This document shows positions 1-9,217 of a stretch of DNA of 64,000 bases, one piece after another (position 1 is the first letter of the stretch; every line of letters begins with the position of its first letter). The notes under the pieces are model-generated. The model had not been told where the DNA came from, ran no database searches, and was given only the letters and a program-made list of their open reading frames with translations. The translations under genes were made by a program, and so were the position numbers. This DNA comes from Ruminococcaceae bacterium UBA5295 (GTDB lineage Bacteria > Bacillota > Clostridia > Oscillospirales > Acutalibacteraceae). The stretch lies in NCBI GenBank assembly GCA_002411365.1, contig DHSD01000030.1, forward strand, positions 106,376 through 170,375. The letters run 5' to 3'.

Positions 1-2144
1 GACCACACCTCTTCACATACATGCGGTGCAAAGAGGTTAAGCAGAAGGGTGAAAATACGCAGCTCGCCCCGCGTTACGTTCCCAACAGCGGTTATGTCGT
101 TAATAAGCGTCATAAGTGTTGCAATGGCTGTGTTGAACTTAAGGTTCTCGACATCCTCACCGATTTTTTTAATAGCCTTGTTAAACGGAATTTCAAGCTT
201 GCTGCGCACTTCTTCCCCATCGCAGAGGATATCCTGCAGGTTCCAGTAGCGCTCAACAAAGCGGCGGCATCCTTTGATGCCATGTGTGCTCCACGGTGCG
301 GCTTTTTCAAAATCGCCTATAAACATTTCATAAAGCCTCAGTGTGTCGGCACCACATTCATTCACAATATCGTCAGGATTTACGACGTTGCCGCGAGATT
401 TGCTCATCTTTTCACCATTTTCACCGAGTATCATCCCATGACTTGTACGCTTTTTATACGGTTCAGGCGTTGGCACCTCGCCTATATCATAGAGGAATTT
501 ATACCAGAAACGGCTGTAAAGCAGGTGAAGCGTCGTGTGCTCCATGCCGCCATTGTACCAGTCAACAGGCATCCAGTAGTTAAGCGCTTTCTTGCTTGCA
601 AAACGCTCCTTATTGTGAGGGTCCGTATAGCGCAGAAAATACCACGAAGAACCTGCCCACTGCGGCATGGTGTCAGTTTCACGCTCTGCAGGTCCACCGC
701 ATTGTGGGCATGTTGTATTCACCCAATCTGTCATCTTTGCAAGAGGAGATTCGCCATCGTTTGTCAGTTCATATGATTTCACCTCTGGCAGGCGCAACGG
801 TAATTGGGATTCTGGCACCGGCACATATCCGCATTTTGGGCACTTGACTATCGGGATTGGTTCACCCCAATAGCGCTGGCGCGAAAATACCCAGTCGCGT
901 AGTTTGTAGTTGACCTTTCTGCGCCCAATTTTCTTTTCTTCAAGATAATACGCTATTTCCTTTTTTGCTTCATTAACAGTTAAGCCGTTAAGGAAGCCGG
1001 AATTGACAAGTACACCTGTTGTACAGTCAGTAAACGCTTCCTTCTCAACATTTCCGCCCTTTACAACTTCAATTATCGGCAGACCGAATTTCTTAGCGAA
1101 ATCCCAGTCACGCGTGTCGTGTGCAGGCACAGCCATAATAGCTCCCGTGCCATAAGACATAAGGACATAATCAGAAATAAAGATGGGGATTTTCTTGCCG
1201 CTTGCAGGATTTACAGCCATTACCCCGTCGATCCTCACGCCTGTTTTATCTTTTACAAGCTCTGTGCGCTCAAAGTCCGATTTTCTTGCCGCTTTTTCCT
1301 GATAAGCGCGAATCTCGTCCATATTATGGATAAGGCCGGCCCACTTCTCGAGATAAGGGTGCTCCGGTGAAAGCACCATATATGTCACGCCGAAAAGTGT
1401 ATCCGGGCGTGTTGTGTAAACAGTAAGTTTGTCGCCTGCCGTTGTGGTAAAATCAATTTCGGCGCCAGTTGAGCGGCCTATCCAATTGCGCTCCTGCGCC
1501 TTTACGCGCTCCGGATAATCCACAAGGTCAAGGTCATCGATAAGCTTCTGTGCATAATCCGTGATTTTCAGCATCCACTGCGATTTTATCTTGCGCACTA
1601 CAGGGCTTCCGCAGCGCTCGCAGACACCGTTAACAACTTCTTCGTTTGCAAGCACGCATTTGCATGAGGTGCACCAGTTAACGGCCATCTTTTTCTTATA
1701 TGCAAGGCCGTGTTTAAAAAGCTGTAGAAAAATCCACTGTGTCCATTTGTAATATTCAGGGTCTGTAGTGTTGATTTCACGCGTCCAGTCAAACGAAAGG
1801 CCAAGGGATTTAAGCTGCTCTTTAAAGCGTGCAATATTCTTTTTGGTAACTATTGCGGGGTGAATGTGATTTTTTATGGCATAGTTCTCACTCGGCAACC
1901 CAAATGCATCCCAACCTATCGGATAAAGGACATTATACCCCTGCATACGGCGTTTGCGCGCGATAATATCCATTGCCGTGTAAGAGCGCGGATGACCAAC
2001 ATGAAGGCCCTGACCTGACGGATAAGGGAATTCAATCAGAGCGTAATATTTCGGCTTCGAGTAATCGTCGGAAGCATGGAAAACGCCCGATTTTTCCCAT
2101 TCTGTCTGCCACTTTTTTTCAATCTTTTTCGGATCGTATTTCAT
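1..2144 (-). CDS. leuS: Leucyl-tRNA synthetase, 3' end cut by the window edge
   Basis: Class I aminoacyl-tRNA synthetase that charges tRNA-Leu in the cytoplasm. The first 714 codons are visible and the reading frame is still open at base 1, so the C-terminal anticodon-binding part is missing only because of the window limit. The HIGH-class motif appears as HVGH at residues 48-51 and the KMSKS loop is intact at residues 579-583, preceded by GMILGENGE. Cys-rich stretches in the zinc and editing region (CTSCKC, CERCG, CPKCG) are as expected for a bacterial enzyme. The start ATG at 2144 is followed by [13 protein letters not shown], a typical LeuS N-terminus. It lies 47 bp after rsfS, and no T-box fits in that gap, so it is probably read with the upstream nadD-yqeK-rsfS genes. 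Identification is firm. Confidence 0.97.
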   Translation of the reverse strand, partial: MKYDPKKIEKKWQTEWEKSGVFHASDDYSKPKYYALIEFPYPSGQGLHVGHPRSYTAMDIIARKRRMQGYNVLYPIGWDAFGLPSENYAIKNHIHPAIVTKKNIARFKEQLKSLGLSFDWTREINTTDPEYYKWTQWIFLQLFKHGLAYKKKMAVNWCTSCKCVLANEEVVNGVCERCGSPVVRKIKSQWMLKITDYAQKLIDDLDLVDYPERVKAQERNWIGRSTGAEIDFTTTAGDKLTVYTTRPDTLFGVTYMVLSPEHPYLEKWAGLIHNMDEIRAYQEKAARKSDFERTELVKDKTGVRIDGVMAVNPASGKKIPIFISDYVLMSYGTGAIMAVPAHDTRDWDFAKKFGLPIIEVVKGGNVEKEAFTDCTTGVLVNSGFLNGLTVNEAKKEIAYYLEEKKIGRRKVNYKLRDWVFSRQRYWGEPIPIVKCPKCGYVPVPESQLPLRLPEVKSYELTNDGESPLAKMTDWVNTTCPQCGGPAERETDTMPQWAGSSWYFLRYTDPHNKERFASKKALNYWMPVDWYNGGMEHTTLHLLYSRFWYKFLYDIGEVPTPEPYKKRTSHGMILGENGEKMSKSRGNVVNPDDIVNECGADTLRLYEMFIGDFEKAAPWSTHGIKGCRRFVERYWNLQDILCDGEEVRSKLEIPFNKAIKKIGEDVENLKFNTAIATLMTLINDITAVGNVTRGELRIFTLLLNLFAPHVCEEVW

Positions 2145-2191
2145 TTTATTCGCCCCTGTATATTTAAATATGGAAAAAGCTGATTTTTAAA

Positions 2192-2551
2192 TCATGGCTT
2201 AAGCAAACCAGAAACATCAACCGTTTCACCATCGCGCCACAGCCTGTCGAGGTCGTAGTAGCTCCGTGAGGCCTCGGTAAACACATGCACAACAACACTG
2301 CCGTAGTCAAGAAGAATCCATGAGTTTGAGCCGTAGCCTTCTTTATGAAGAGGCACTGTGCCATCTTTTTCCTTAAGCCTAAACTCAACTTCATCGGCAA
2401 GCGCTTTTACATGCGTGCTCCCTGTGCCTGTTGCAATTACAAAATAATCTGCCAGAGTTGAAATATCACTGATTTTAATCAGCTTCAGGTTTTCGGCTTT
2501 CTTGGAATCAAGAATTTGCACCGCAGACTCAGCAAGCTCAAGTGGTGACAT
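2192..2551 (-). CDS. rsfS: Ribosomal silencing factor RsfS
   Basis: Small protein of about 119 residues in the Iojap/RsfS family, which binds ribosomal protein L14 and blocks subunit joining when nutrients fall. The family core is visible as DISTLADYFVIATGTGSTHVKA, followed by the conserved EGYGSNSWILLDYGSVVVHVF and YYDLDRLW near the C-terminus. A TTG-TTG-TTG run precedes the ATG at 2551. The ATG is preferred because AAGG lies about nine bases upstream and the protein then begins MSPLELAESAV. It follows yqeK by 26 bp and precedes leuS. The nadD-yqeK-rsfS order is the standard Firmicute arrangement and supports the call. Confidence 0.96.
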   Translation of the reverse strand: MSPLELAESAVQILDSKKAENLKLIKISDISTLADYFVIATGTGSTHVKALADEVEFRLKEKDGTVPLHKEGYGSNSWILLDYGSVVVHVFTEASRSYYDLDRLWRDGETVDVSGLLKP

Positions 2552-2577
2552 CAACAACAACCTTCTTTACGAAATTT

Positions 2578-3150
2578 TTATCTCTTGCCATATGCAAGCG
2601 CCGTTTGGTTATAAGCGGCTATAGTATCCGGATGTATAGGCTTCATCTCGCCGGCAAGGTCAGCAATTGTGTAGGAAAATCCTTCCACCATTGCTTTTTC
2701 GAGGCTTATATCTGCCGCCTTGCGCAGGTTTTCAACACCCGGATAATCACGGTCTTCGGAAATAAAATCAGCAATAAACAGGATCTTGTCCATCAAAGTC
2801 ATGTCTTTCCTGCCCGTAGTGTGGTAACGCACAGCATCAAGGATTTCCTGGTCATTTATGTGCAGTTCGGTTTTAATGTAAGCTGCACCGAGCATTGCGT
2901 GCCAAAGTTTTTGCGCCGAGCGCTCAACATCAGTAAGTTTAATGCCATAATGTTCCATTCTTTCAAGCTGCTGCTCGGGAGGCAGATCTTTCATAATATC
3001 ATGCAGTATCCCTGCCGTCTCTGCTTTTTGCGGGTCTGCGTTATATTTAAGCGCAAGGCGCTTTGCTGCCTGTGAAACGCAGATGGAATGATGATATCTT
3101 TTTTTACTTAAAAATGGTTTGATTATTGCTTTATATCCTTCAATATCCAT
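2578..3150 (-). CDS. yqeK: YqeK-type HD-domain phosphohydrolase
   Basis: HD-superfamily metal-dependent phosphohydrolase of about 190 residues. Members of the YqeK family hydrolyse diadenosine tetraphosphate symmetrically. The metal-binding pattern is visible: an early His in RYHHSICVS, the HD doublet in GILHDIMKD, a later His in WHAMLGA, and an Asp in KILFIADFISEDR. The ATG at 3150 is chosen over an in-frame GTG at 3159 because GGAG sits eight bases before it; that GGAG lies inside the last codons of nadD, suggesting translational coupling. It lies between nadD and rsfS. The family is clear; the Ap4A substrate is inferred from the family. Confidence 0.92.
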   Translation of the reverse strand: MDIEGYKAIIKPFLSKKRYHHSICVSQAAKRLALKYNADPQKAETAGILHDIMKDLPPEQQLERMEHYGIKLTDVERSAQKLWHAMLGAAYIKTELHINDQEILDAVRYHTTGRKDMTLMDKILFIADFISEDRDYPGVENLRKAADISLEKAMVEGFSYTIADLAGEMKPIHPDTIAAYNQTALAYGKR

Positions 3151-3155
3151 GATAT

Positions 3156-3758
3156 TCACTCCATATACAATCGGTTTTCAAGTATATAACGTTCAACTTT
3201 TTTAGGCACGAGCGATGAAATGCTTCTTCCGGCTTTTACAGCTTCACGCACAATTGTTGAAGAAACAGGCAGGTACGAAATATCCTCAATAAAGGTTCTT
3301 ACGCCCTTTTCCGCAAGATGGGAAGCGTAACTTTTAAGCCTGCTGCGCTTAGAAGAGCTGCGCGGGGCAGCACACACAGTAGCGAGGCGGAATATGGTCT
3401 GAGGGTCGTGCCACTGCTCAAGAGTAAGGAACATATCTTCCCCCATCAGCAGAAAAAGTTCCGCATCGGGGTAAATCAGCTTAAGCTGCTCCAGCGTTTC
3501 AGACGTATAACTCGCCCCGCCCCGCCGTATCTCAATGTTGCTTACCTGAAAGATATGATTTTCTTCTGCTGCCATGCGGCACATTTTAAGGCGTCTGGCA
3601 GCAGGCGCAAGGTCCGGCGCTTGCTTATGAGGAGGTATATTAGCCGGTATGAAAATGACTTTGTCAGCTTTTAAGCGCTTTGCAAATTCTCCTGCAATAT
3701 GAAGATGGCCATTATGGATTGGATTAAACGTGCCGCCAAACACTGCTATTTTCTGCAT
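3156..3758 (-). CDS. nadD: Nicotinate-nucleotide adenylyltransferase
   Basis: Transfers AMP from ATP to nicotinate mononucleotide, giving deamido-NAD in NAD synthesis. The nucleotidyltransferase signature GGTFNPIHNGHL is near the N-terminus and the second ATP-binding motif is visible as SSTIVREAVKAG near the C-terminus. The protein of about 200 residues is normal length. An in-frame TTG at 3776 would add six residues. ATG at 3758 is preferred because GGTGA lies seven bases upstream and the protein then starts directly with MQKIAVFGGTF. Its last codons carry the ribosome site of yqeK. nadK lies elsewhere in the window at about 42 kb, so two NAD(P) biosynthesis steps are encoded here. Confidence 0.96.
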   Translation of the reverse strand: MQKIAVFGGTFNPIHNGHLHIAGEFAKRLKADKVIFIPANIPPHKQAPDLAPAARRLKMCRMAAEENHIFQVSNIEIRRGGASYTSETLEQLKLIYPDAELFLLMGEDMFLTLEQWHDPQTIFRLATVCAAPRSSSKRSRLKSYASHLAEKGVRTFIEDISYLPVSSTIVREAVKAGRSISSLVPKKVERYILENRLYME

Positions 3759-3793
3759 ATCTTCACCGTGGTTCAAGTATTATTTTTATCATA

Positions 3794-4099
3794 TTACTTT
3801 TTTCGCCGTTTGGGAAGTATAATCTTTGGATTTTTTTCATTTTTACGGTATAAAATGAACTTTGATCCTATGACCTGGACCGTCTCGGCCGATGTTTCGG
3901 TAGAAATGCGCTCTGATGCTTCAGATGACGTTACAGGCGAAGTCTCAAGCACACGCCCTTTAATAAGCTCACGTGCTTTAAGGGCGTCATTTGCCTGTCG
4001 GACTATTTCAGGGTTTAAGCCACTTTTCCCCACTGTGAGAATTGTTTCAAGCCCGTTTGAAAGAGAGCGCAGGTAAGCGCGTTGTTTACTGTTCAGCAT
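3794..4099 (-). CDS. yhbY: YhbY-family CRM-domain RNA-binding protein
   Basis: Small ribosome-assembly factor of 101 residues built on one CRM (CRS1-YhbY) domain. The sequence begins MLNSKQRAYLRSLSNG and contains the GxxG-type loop GKSGLNPEIV typical of the fold, then ends in a basic tail KRRKK. E. coli YhbY associates with pre-50S particles; the same role is inferred here. The start is supported by AGGAG six bases upstream. The 5' end overlaps the 3' end of rdgB by 14 bp and nadD follows, so the three are probably cotranscribed. The stretch around residues 55-72, rich in Ser, Thr and Glu, is less conserved in appearance. Confidence 0.9.
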   Translation of the reverse strand: MLNSKQRAYLRSLSNGLETILTVGKSGLNPEIVRQANDALKARELIKGRVLETSPVTSSEASERISTETSAETVQVIGSKFILYRKNEKNPKIILPKRRKK

Positions 4100-4679
4100 A
4101 AATTGCTCCTTTGTATTTTTTTAGTTTTTCAGCAAAAATTCTGAGTGCTTTTCCGCGGTGGCTGATTTTATCTTTTTCTTCCCCTGAAATTTCTGCGAAT
4201 GTACTGTCACCAACGAGGAAAACCGGGTCATAGCCAAATCCGTCATTTCCGCGCGGCTCGAATGCAATTTTTCCCTTGCATTCCCCCTGTGCCGTTATTT
4301 TATCCCCGTTCGGAAAAGCGCAGCATATTGAGCATACAAATTTTGCCGTACGCGAATTTACCGGCACATTTTTAAGGTTTTGCAGAAGCTTATTTATGCG
4401 GTCTTCATCTGTAGCGCCATCACCGGCATAACGCGCTGAGTAAACACCAGGCGCACCACCGAGGGCATCAACCGAAAGGCCGGAATCATCCGCAACAGCC
4501 GCCATGCCCGTTGCCCTGCACGCGGATGCGGCTTTGATGTACGCATTTTCGGCAAACGTTTTCCCTGTTTCATCAACTTCCGGAAGTTTTGCCGCAGAAA
4601 CTTTTACATCAAGCGGTGCAAGGATACGCTGAAACTCACAAACTTTGTTCTTATTGTGCGTTGCGATTATCAATTCCAT
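4086..4679 (-). CDS. rdgB: XTP/dITP diphosphatase (RdgB/HAM1 family)
   Basis: Housecleaning pyrophosphatase that hydrolyses dITP, XTP and ITP to monophosphates and so keeps deaminated purines out of DNA and RNA. The 197-residue protein opens with the family motif IIATHNKNK, has the acidic active-site stretch VADDSGLSVDALGGAPGVYSARYAG, and the substrate-recognition elements FGYDPVF and SHRGKAL. All key residues appear present. It starts three bases after the ftsY stop and overlaps yhbY by 14 bp, so it sits in the smc-ftsY operon. No anomaly is seen. Confidence 0.97.
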   Translation of the reverse strand: MELIIATHNKNKVCEFQRILAPLDVKVSAAKLPEVDETGKTFAENAYIKAASACRATGMAAVADDSGLSVDALGGAPGVYSARYAGDGATDEDRINKLLQNLKNVPVNSRTAKFVCSICCAFPNGDKITAQGECKGKIAFEPRGNDGFGYDPVFLVGDSTFAEISGEEKDKISHRGKALRIFAEKLKKYKGAIYAEQ

Positions 4680-4682
4680 GCT

Positions 4683-5597
4683 TCACTCCTGCTTTGCAAA
4701 AAGCGCTTCGGAAAACTCATCGGCATTAAACGGCTGCAGGTCGTCCACCTGTTCGCCCACGCCAATAAATTTTACAGGAATTCCAAGTTCTTCGCGCACA
4801 GCGAGTATAACACCGCCGCGCGGTGTACCGTCAAGCTTTGTGAGCACAATACCTGTAACGTCGGCAACATTTTTAAATTCACGTGCCTGGTTTACGGCAT
4901 TCTGACCCGTTGTCGCATCAAGCACCAGAAGGACTTCACGCGCGCAGTCCGGCGCTTCGCGCTCAATTACACGGTTCATCTTTGCAAGCTCCTGCATAAG
5001 GTTTTTCTTGTTGTGCAGCCTTCCGGCTGTGTCGCAGATTACAACGTCGGCGCCTCTTGCTTTTGCCGCCGCAATCGAATCAAACACAACCGAAGCGGGG
5101 TCGCTCCCCTGAGGCTGGCTTACCATTTCTGCGCCTGCGCGCTCTGCCCAGATGCCGAGCTGCTCCACCGCCGCAGCGCGGAAAGTATCCGCTGCGCCGA
5201 GAATCACTTTTTTGCCCTGCCCTGTGAGCATTGCTGCAATTTTCCCTATCGTTGTCGTTTTCCCTACGCCGTTCACTCCGATTACGAGTATTACCGAAGG
5301 CTTAGTGCTAAGGTTAAGTCCTTCGCCGCCGCGCAGCATATCAGCTATGATTTTTTTCAGCATATCTTCAATTTTTGCCGGATCTTTTATGCCTTGTTCC
5401 TTAACCTGTTTCCGGAGTTCAGAGCATATATGCTCCGACGTTGCCACTCCCACGTCGCCCATGACGAGCAGCTCTTCGAGCTCCTCGAAAAGTTCTTCGT
5501 CGATTTTTGTAAAGGAATGCAGCATCGATGTAACCGACGCGCTCATGCTCTCCCGTGTTTTTTTCAGGCCGGCCTTTATTTTTGCAAACAGTCCCAT
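4683..5597 (-). CDS. ftsY: Signal recognition particle receptor FtsY
   Basis: GTPase that docks the SRP-ribosome complex at the membrane for co-translational insertion. The 304-residue protein has a short N domain (about residues 1-95) and an NG-type GTPase domain with P-loop GVNGVGKTTT at about 107-116, DTAGRLHNK (G3) and TKLDGTPRGG (G4 region). It lacks the long acidic A domain of the E. coli protein, which is usual for Firmicutes. It starts 21 bp after the smc stop, reproducing the conserved rnc-smc-ftsY cluster, though here rdgB follows directly and ylxM-ffh are not present in the window. Confidence 0.97.
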   Translation of the reverse strand: MGLFAKIKAGLKKTRESMSASVTSMLHSFTKIDEELFEELEELLVMGDVGVATSEHICSELRKQVKEQGIKDPAKIEDMLKKIIADMLRGGEGLNLSTKPSVILVIGVNGVGKTTTIGKIAAMLTGQGKKVILGAADTFRAAAVEQLGIWAERAGAEMVSQPQGSDPASVVFDSIAAAKARGADVVICDTAGRLHNKKNLMQELAKMNRVIEREAPDCAREVLLVLDATTGQNAVNQAREFKNVADVTGIVLTKLDGTPRGGVILAVREELGIPVKFIGVGEQVDDLQPFNADEFSEALFAKQE

Positions 5598-5618
5598 GCG
5601 GTTTTTCTCCTTTCGGAT

Positions 5619-8600
5619 TCACGCTTTTATACCTAATTTTGCTTCCATCTGCGCAACAGGCATTTCAAGCAGTTTTGAAACACCTTCGTCCTGCATCGTC
5701 ACGCCATAAAGGACATCTGCCCCCTCCATGCTGCCGCGCCGGTGCGTAATCAATATAAACTGTGTATGTTCCGTCATTCTTCTCAGATACGCTGCGAACC
5801 GTGCCACATTAACATCATCAAGAGCCGCCTCGATTTCGTCGAGGACGCAGAACGGAGGCGGGTTGACTTTCATTATTGCAAAATAAATTGCAATGGCTAC
5901 AAGCGCCTTTTCACCACCGGAAAGCGCCTCAAGATGAGAAACGATTTTTCCCGGCGGCTGAACCGAAATCTCAATTCCGGAATTAAGCACATCGCCCGGA
6001 TCCGTTAACGAGAGACTGCCCTTCCCGCCGCCAAAAAGATCTCTGAACGTTTCACCGAAGTTTTTATTTATCTGCTGGAAGCGTTCCGTAAACAGCTCTT
6101 TCATCTGGCGCGTCAGGTTACCAATCAATTTGTTCAGCTCGTCTCGTGACTTCTCCACATCAGAAACCTGCTTTTTCAGGAACTCATAGCGCCCGCTCAC
6201 TTCTTTGTATTCGTCAACCGCACCTACATTCACCGAGCCGAGACCTTTTATTTGGTTCTTTACAGTTTCCAGTTGCTTTTCGGCTTTTGCCCTGTCTCCA
6301 ATCTTCATGCTGAACTGCTCTTCGGCTTCGCGCCGCGTGAGCTCATATTCCTTCCAAAGCTGAGAAATAATGCTGTCATAAGACTTCTGCAGGCTTGCTT
6401 TCCGCTCCTCAAGCAGTGCAAGGTCATGGTTCACTTTTTCTTTCTCGTCAGACTTTTCCCGTTCATTAGCCCTTAGCTGAACCGACTGCTTTTCGAGCTC
6501 CATGCGGTGCTGGTTCATCTCCTCAACAGTGCCAGAGGATTTCTTTGCCTCATCGCGCATCGATTTTGCTTCTTCAGCAAGCGCTTTTATTTTTTCCTGC
6601 AAATTTTCCGTAGATACGTTTAAAGTGCGGATTTCTTCCTGCAGCGCGGTGATTTTTTCTTGATGGCTGCGCCCGCGCTCCTCGGCTTCGCGGATAGAAT
6701 TTTCAAACGACTGGATATCTTTACGGGCAGCGAGCCTGTCAAGTTCTATTTTACGTATCTTTTCTGCTATCTCGTCACATTTGCGGCTAAGGCCTTCGCG
6801 GTCACCGCTTGCCGCTGCAAGTTCCGCTTTCTGCTTTTCCGCTTCACGCTGGAAACTCTCCGACTGAGCTTTTGCCTTCTCCCTCTCCGCGCGCTGGACT
6901 TTCAGGCGCGCTTCGGCTTTCTCAGCTTCTTTCTCAAGCGCTTCAATATCGCGCGCAGCAGACTTCAGCTCGGATTCGCTCCGGCGACATTCGGCATCAA
7001 GGCGGACTCGTTCTTCCTGCGCAGAGGAAAGTTCCCCTCTTGAACCTGAAAAGTCGGCTTCCGATGCAGATACCTCATCAGCGGCTTTTTTCGATGCTTC
7101 GGCTGCCGCTTTTGCACCGATGCGCAGCTTTTCAGCCTGTTCTTTAATCTTCTCAATTTCAGCAGCACGGCTAATAAGGCCAGAGTTTCTGCCTTTTGAA
7201 CCGCCGGTGAAAGAGCCGCCGACATTGACAACCTGGCCGTCCATAGTTACTACGCGGAATCTGTATCCATAAAGGCGCGCAATATATGAAGCACTGTCAA
7301 GATCTTCGGCTATCACTATGCGCCCAAGCAAAAAGCTGACTATGCCACTGTATTCTTCATCGTACGTGCACAGTTCAGAAGCTATGCCGACATACCCACG
7401 GCATGAATCAAAGCCTGATTCACGTAGGCATCTTCCACGTATTGATGAAACAGGAAGGAAAGTAGCACGACCACCGTTTGTGCGTTTCAGAAAGGCTATG
7501 GCGCTCTTTGCGCCCTGCTCTGTCTCGACGACAATATTCTGCATTGAGGCGCCAAGCGCCGTTTCCATTGCTACAGCGTACTGCTCCGGCACGCGGATCA
7601 GGCGTGAAACAGGCCCACGGATTCCTGAAAGCTCACCATGCTCTGAGGCTTTCATAACAGATTTAACGCTGCCTAAAAAGCCCTCCATGTTTTGCTCCAG
7701 ATCTTCCAGCAGTTTTACCCGCCGCAGCTGGGACTGCAGGTCAAGGTTTGCAGTATCGCTTTTTCGCTTTGCTTCTTCCCTGCGGCGGATACGGGCATCA
7801 AGCCGCATTTTATACCCGTTGACGCTATTTGCAAGGGACTTTATTTTTTCATCTGCAGCGCAGAGTTTCTGACGGTAAGACTCAGCATATTTTCCCGTCT
7901 CTTCTTTTTTCTTTGCTTTCTCAGCAAGACTTTGGCGAACGGAAGAAAGGCGCAGCTCAATCTCTGAAATTGTTGAAGCCGCCGTCACTTCCGCAACTTT
8001 TGCATCTGTTGCCTTAGCCGTAAGCTCGGCAATTTTCTGAGAATAAGCATCAATTTTTCCGGCAGTTTCATCTACGCCGCTTTTCAATTTCTCAAGCTCA
8101 ACGCTGCCCGCATTAAAAGTCTTATCTTTTTCTTTTATGTACTCTGTGCGTTCTTTAAGATTTGATTTTTTCTCGGCAATTTCCTGCTGAACATCTATAC
8201 CTGAGGCGCTGTTTTGCTTGACTTCTTCCTTGATGCGCCCTATGTTTTCATTATTATGGCGGATATCATTTTGCAGCACCGAAACTTCCCCGTCTTTCTG
8301 GACGGCCCCTTCTTCAAGGGAAGCGCATTTGCTGCGCACTTTGTCGGCCTCTGCTGCGCATGCGTTCGACTCCTGAAAAGTTTTCTCTATCTGGCTTTCA
8401 AGTTCCTGCACCGCTTTTCCTGATTCGTCATACTGGTTTTTTGCAATGAGTATTTTATTTTCCTGCTCGTGCAGCATCTGGCCCGACCTGTTAAGGTCAA
8501 AAAGCCAAAGCCCAATCTCAAGCTCTTTTTTTTTGCCGGCAAGGCTTAGATATTCTTTTGCTTTTTCGGACTGCACTTTCAAAGGCCCTATACGGCTTTC

Positions 8601-9194
8601 AAGTTCGGAAAGTATATCGTGCAGGCGAAGAAGATTATCCTGCGCTTGAGCCAGTTTATGCTCGGCATCTTCTTTGCGGTAGCGGAAACGTGAAATTCCG
8701 GCGGCTTCCTCGAAAATCTCGCGCCTGTCTTCACTGCGTGCGGAAACAATGCTGTCTATTTTGCCCTGCCCAATAATAGAATAGCCGTCGCGCCCAAGGC
8801 CGGTATCCATGAAAAGCTCGTTTATATCTTTCAGTCTTACCTGAGTATTGTTTATCAGGTACTCGCTTTCGCCTGACCGGTAATAACGCCTTGTAACAGA
8901 AACACTGTCGTCATCATAAGGAAGCTTACGGCTGCTGTTATCTATGTTAAGGGTAACTTCCGCAAAACCGAGCGGTCTGCGGCCAGGAGTACCGTTAAAA
9001 ATAACATCTTCCATCTTTGTACAGCGAAGTGCGCGCACCGCCTGCTCGCCGAGCACCCAGAGTATGGCATCGCTTATGTTGCTTTTCCCACTTCCATTAG
9101 GACCAACCACTGCTGTAATTCCATCATGGAAATTGAGTTTTGTTTTGTCCGGAAATGTCTTAAAGCCCTGCAGTACAAGTGATTTAAGCAGCAA
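5619..9194 (-). CDS. smc: Chromosome segregation protein SMC
   Basis: Condensin ATPase that compacts and segregates the nucleoid. At 1191 residues it is normal length. The Walker A motif GPNGSGKS is at residues 31-38. Two long coiled-coil arms flank a globular hinge (about 500-680, including GPVSRLIRVPEQYAVAMETALG). The C-terminal head carries the ABC signature LSGGEKALVAIAIYF and Walker B FCVLDEIEAALDD. The start is TTG at 9194, with GGAGG eight bases upstream; the nearby ATG is in another frame and stops at once. The partner genes scpA and scpB are not in this window. It follows the radical SAM gene and precedes ftsY. Confidence 0.98.
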   Translation of the reverse strand: MLLKSLVLQGFKTFPDKTKLNFHDGITAVVGPNGSGKSNISDAILWVLGEQAVRALRCTKMEDVIFNGTPGRRPLGFAEVTLNIDNSSRKLPYDDDSVSVTRRYYRSGESEYLINNTQVRLKDINELFMDTGLGRDGYSIIGQGKIDSIVSARSEDRREIFEEAAGISRFRYRKEDAEHKLAQAQDNLLRLHDILSELESRIGPLKVQSEKAKEYLSLAGKKKELEIGLWLFDLNRSGQMLHEQENKILIAKNQYDESGKAVQELESQIEKTFQESNACAAEADKVRSKCASLEEGAVQKDGEVSVLQNDIRHNNENIGRIKEEVKQNSASGIDVQQEIAEKKSNLKERTEYIKEKDKTFNAGSVELEKLKSGVDETAGKIDAYSQKIAELTAKATDAKVAEVTAASTISEIELRLSSVRQSLAEKAKKKEETGKYAESYRQKLCAADEKIKSLANSVNGYKMRLDARIRRREEAKRKSDTANLDLQSQLRRVKLLEDLEQNMEGFLGSVKSVMKASEHGELSGIRGPVSRLIRVPEQYAVAMETALGASMQNIVVETEQGAKSAIAFLKRTNGGRATFLPVSSIRGRCLRESGFDSCRGYVGIASELCTYDEEYSGIVSFLLGRIVIAEDLDSASYIARLYGYRFRVVTMDGQVVNVGGSFTGGSKGRNSGLISRAAEIEKIKEQAEKLRIGAKAAAEASKKAADEVSASEADFSGSRGELSSAQEERVRLDAECRRSESELKSAARDIEALEKEAEKAEARLKVQRAEREKAKAQSESFQREAEKQKAELAAASGDREGLSRKCDEIAEKIRKIELDRLAARKDIQSFENSIREAEERGRSHQEKITALQEEIRTLNVSTENLQEKIKALAEEAKSMRDEAKKSSGTVEEMNQHRMELEKQSVQLRANEREKSDEKEKVNHDLALLEERKASLQKSYDSIISQLWKEYELTRREAEEQFSMKIGDRAKAEKQLETVKNQIKGLGSVNVGAVDEYKEVSGRYEFLKKQVSDVEKSRDELNKLIGNLTRQMKELFTERFQQINKNFGETFRDLFGGGKGSLSLTDPGDVLNSGIEISVQPPGKIVSHLEALSGGEKALVAIAIYFAIMKVNPPPFCVLDEIEAALDDVNVARFAAYLRRMTEHTQFILITHRRGSMEGADVLYGVTMQDEGVSKLLEMPVAQMEAKLGIKA

Positions 9195-9217
9195 ATGCCA
9201 TACCTCCTTTTATAAAA

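Noticed and set aside
21..776. Open frame of 251 codons on the plus strand
   Set aside because: It is the antisense of leuS; LeuS motifs are continuous on the other strand, and the plus-strand translation is Cys/His/Arg-rich with no family match.
2145..2191. T-box leader before leuS
   Set aside because: Only 47 bp separate rsfS and leuS and there is no terminator hairpin or T-box sequence.
4656..5636. Open frame of 326 codons on the plus strand
   Set aside because: Lies opposite ftsY, whose GTPase motifs are intact. The sequence looks like a shadow translation.
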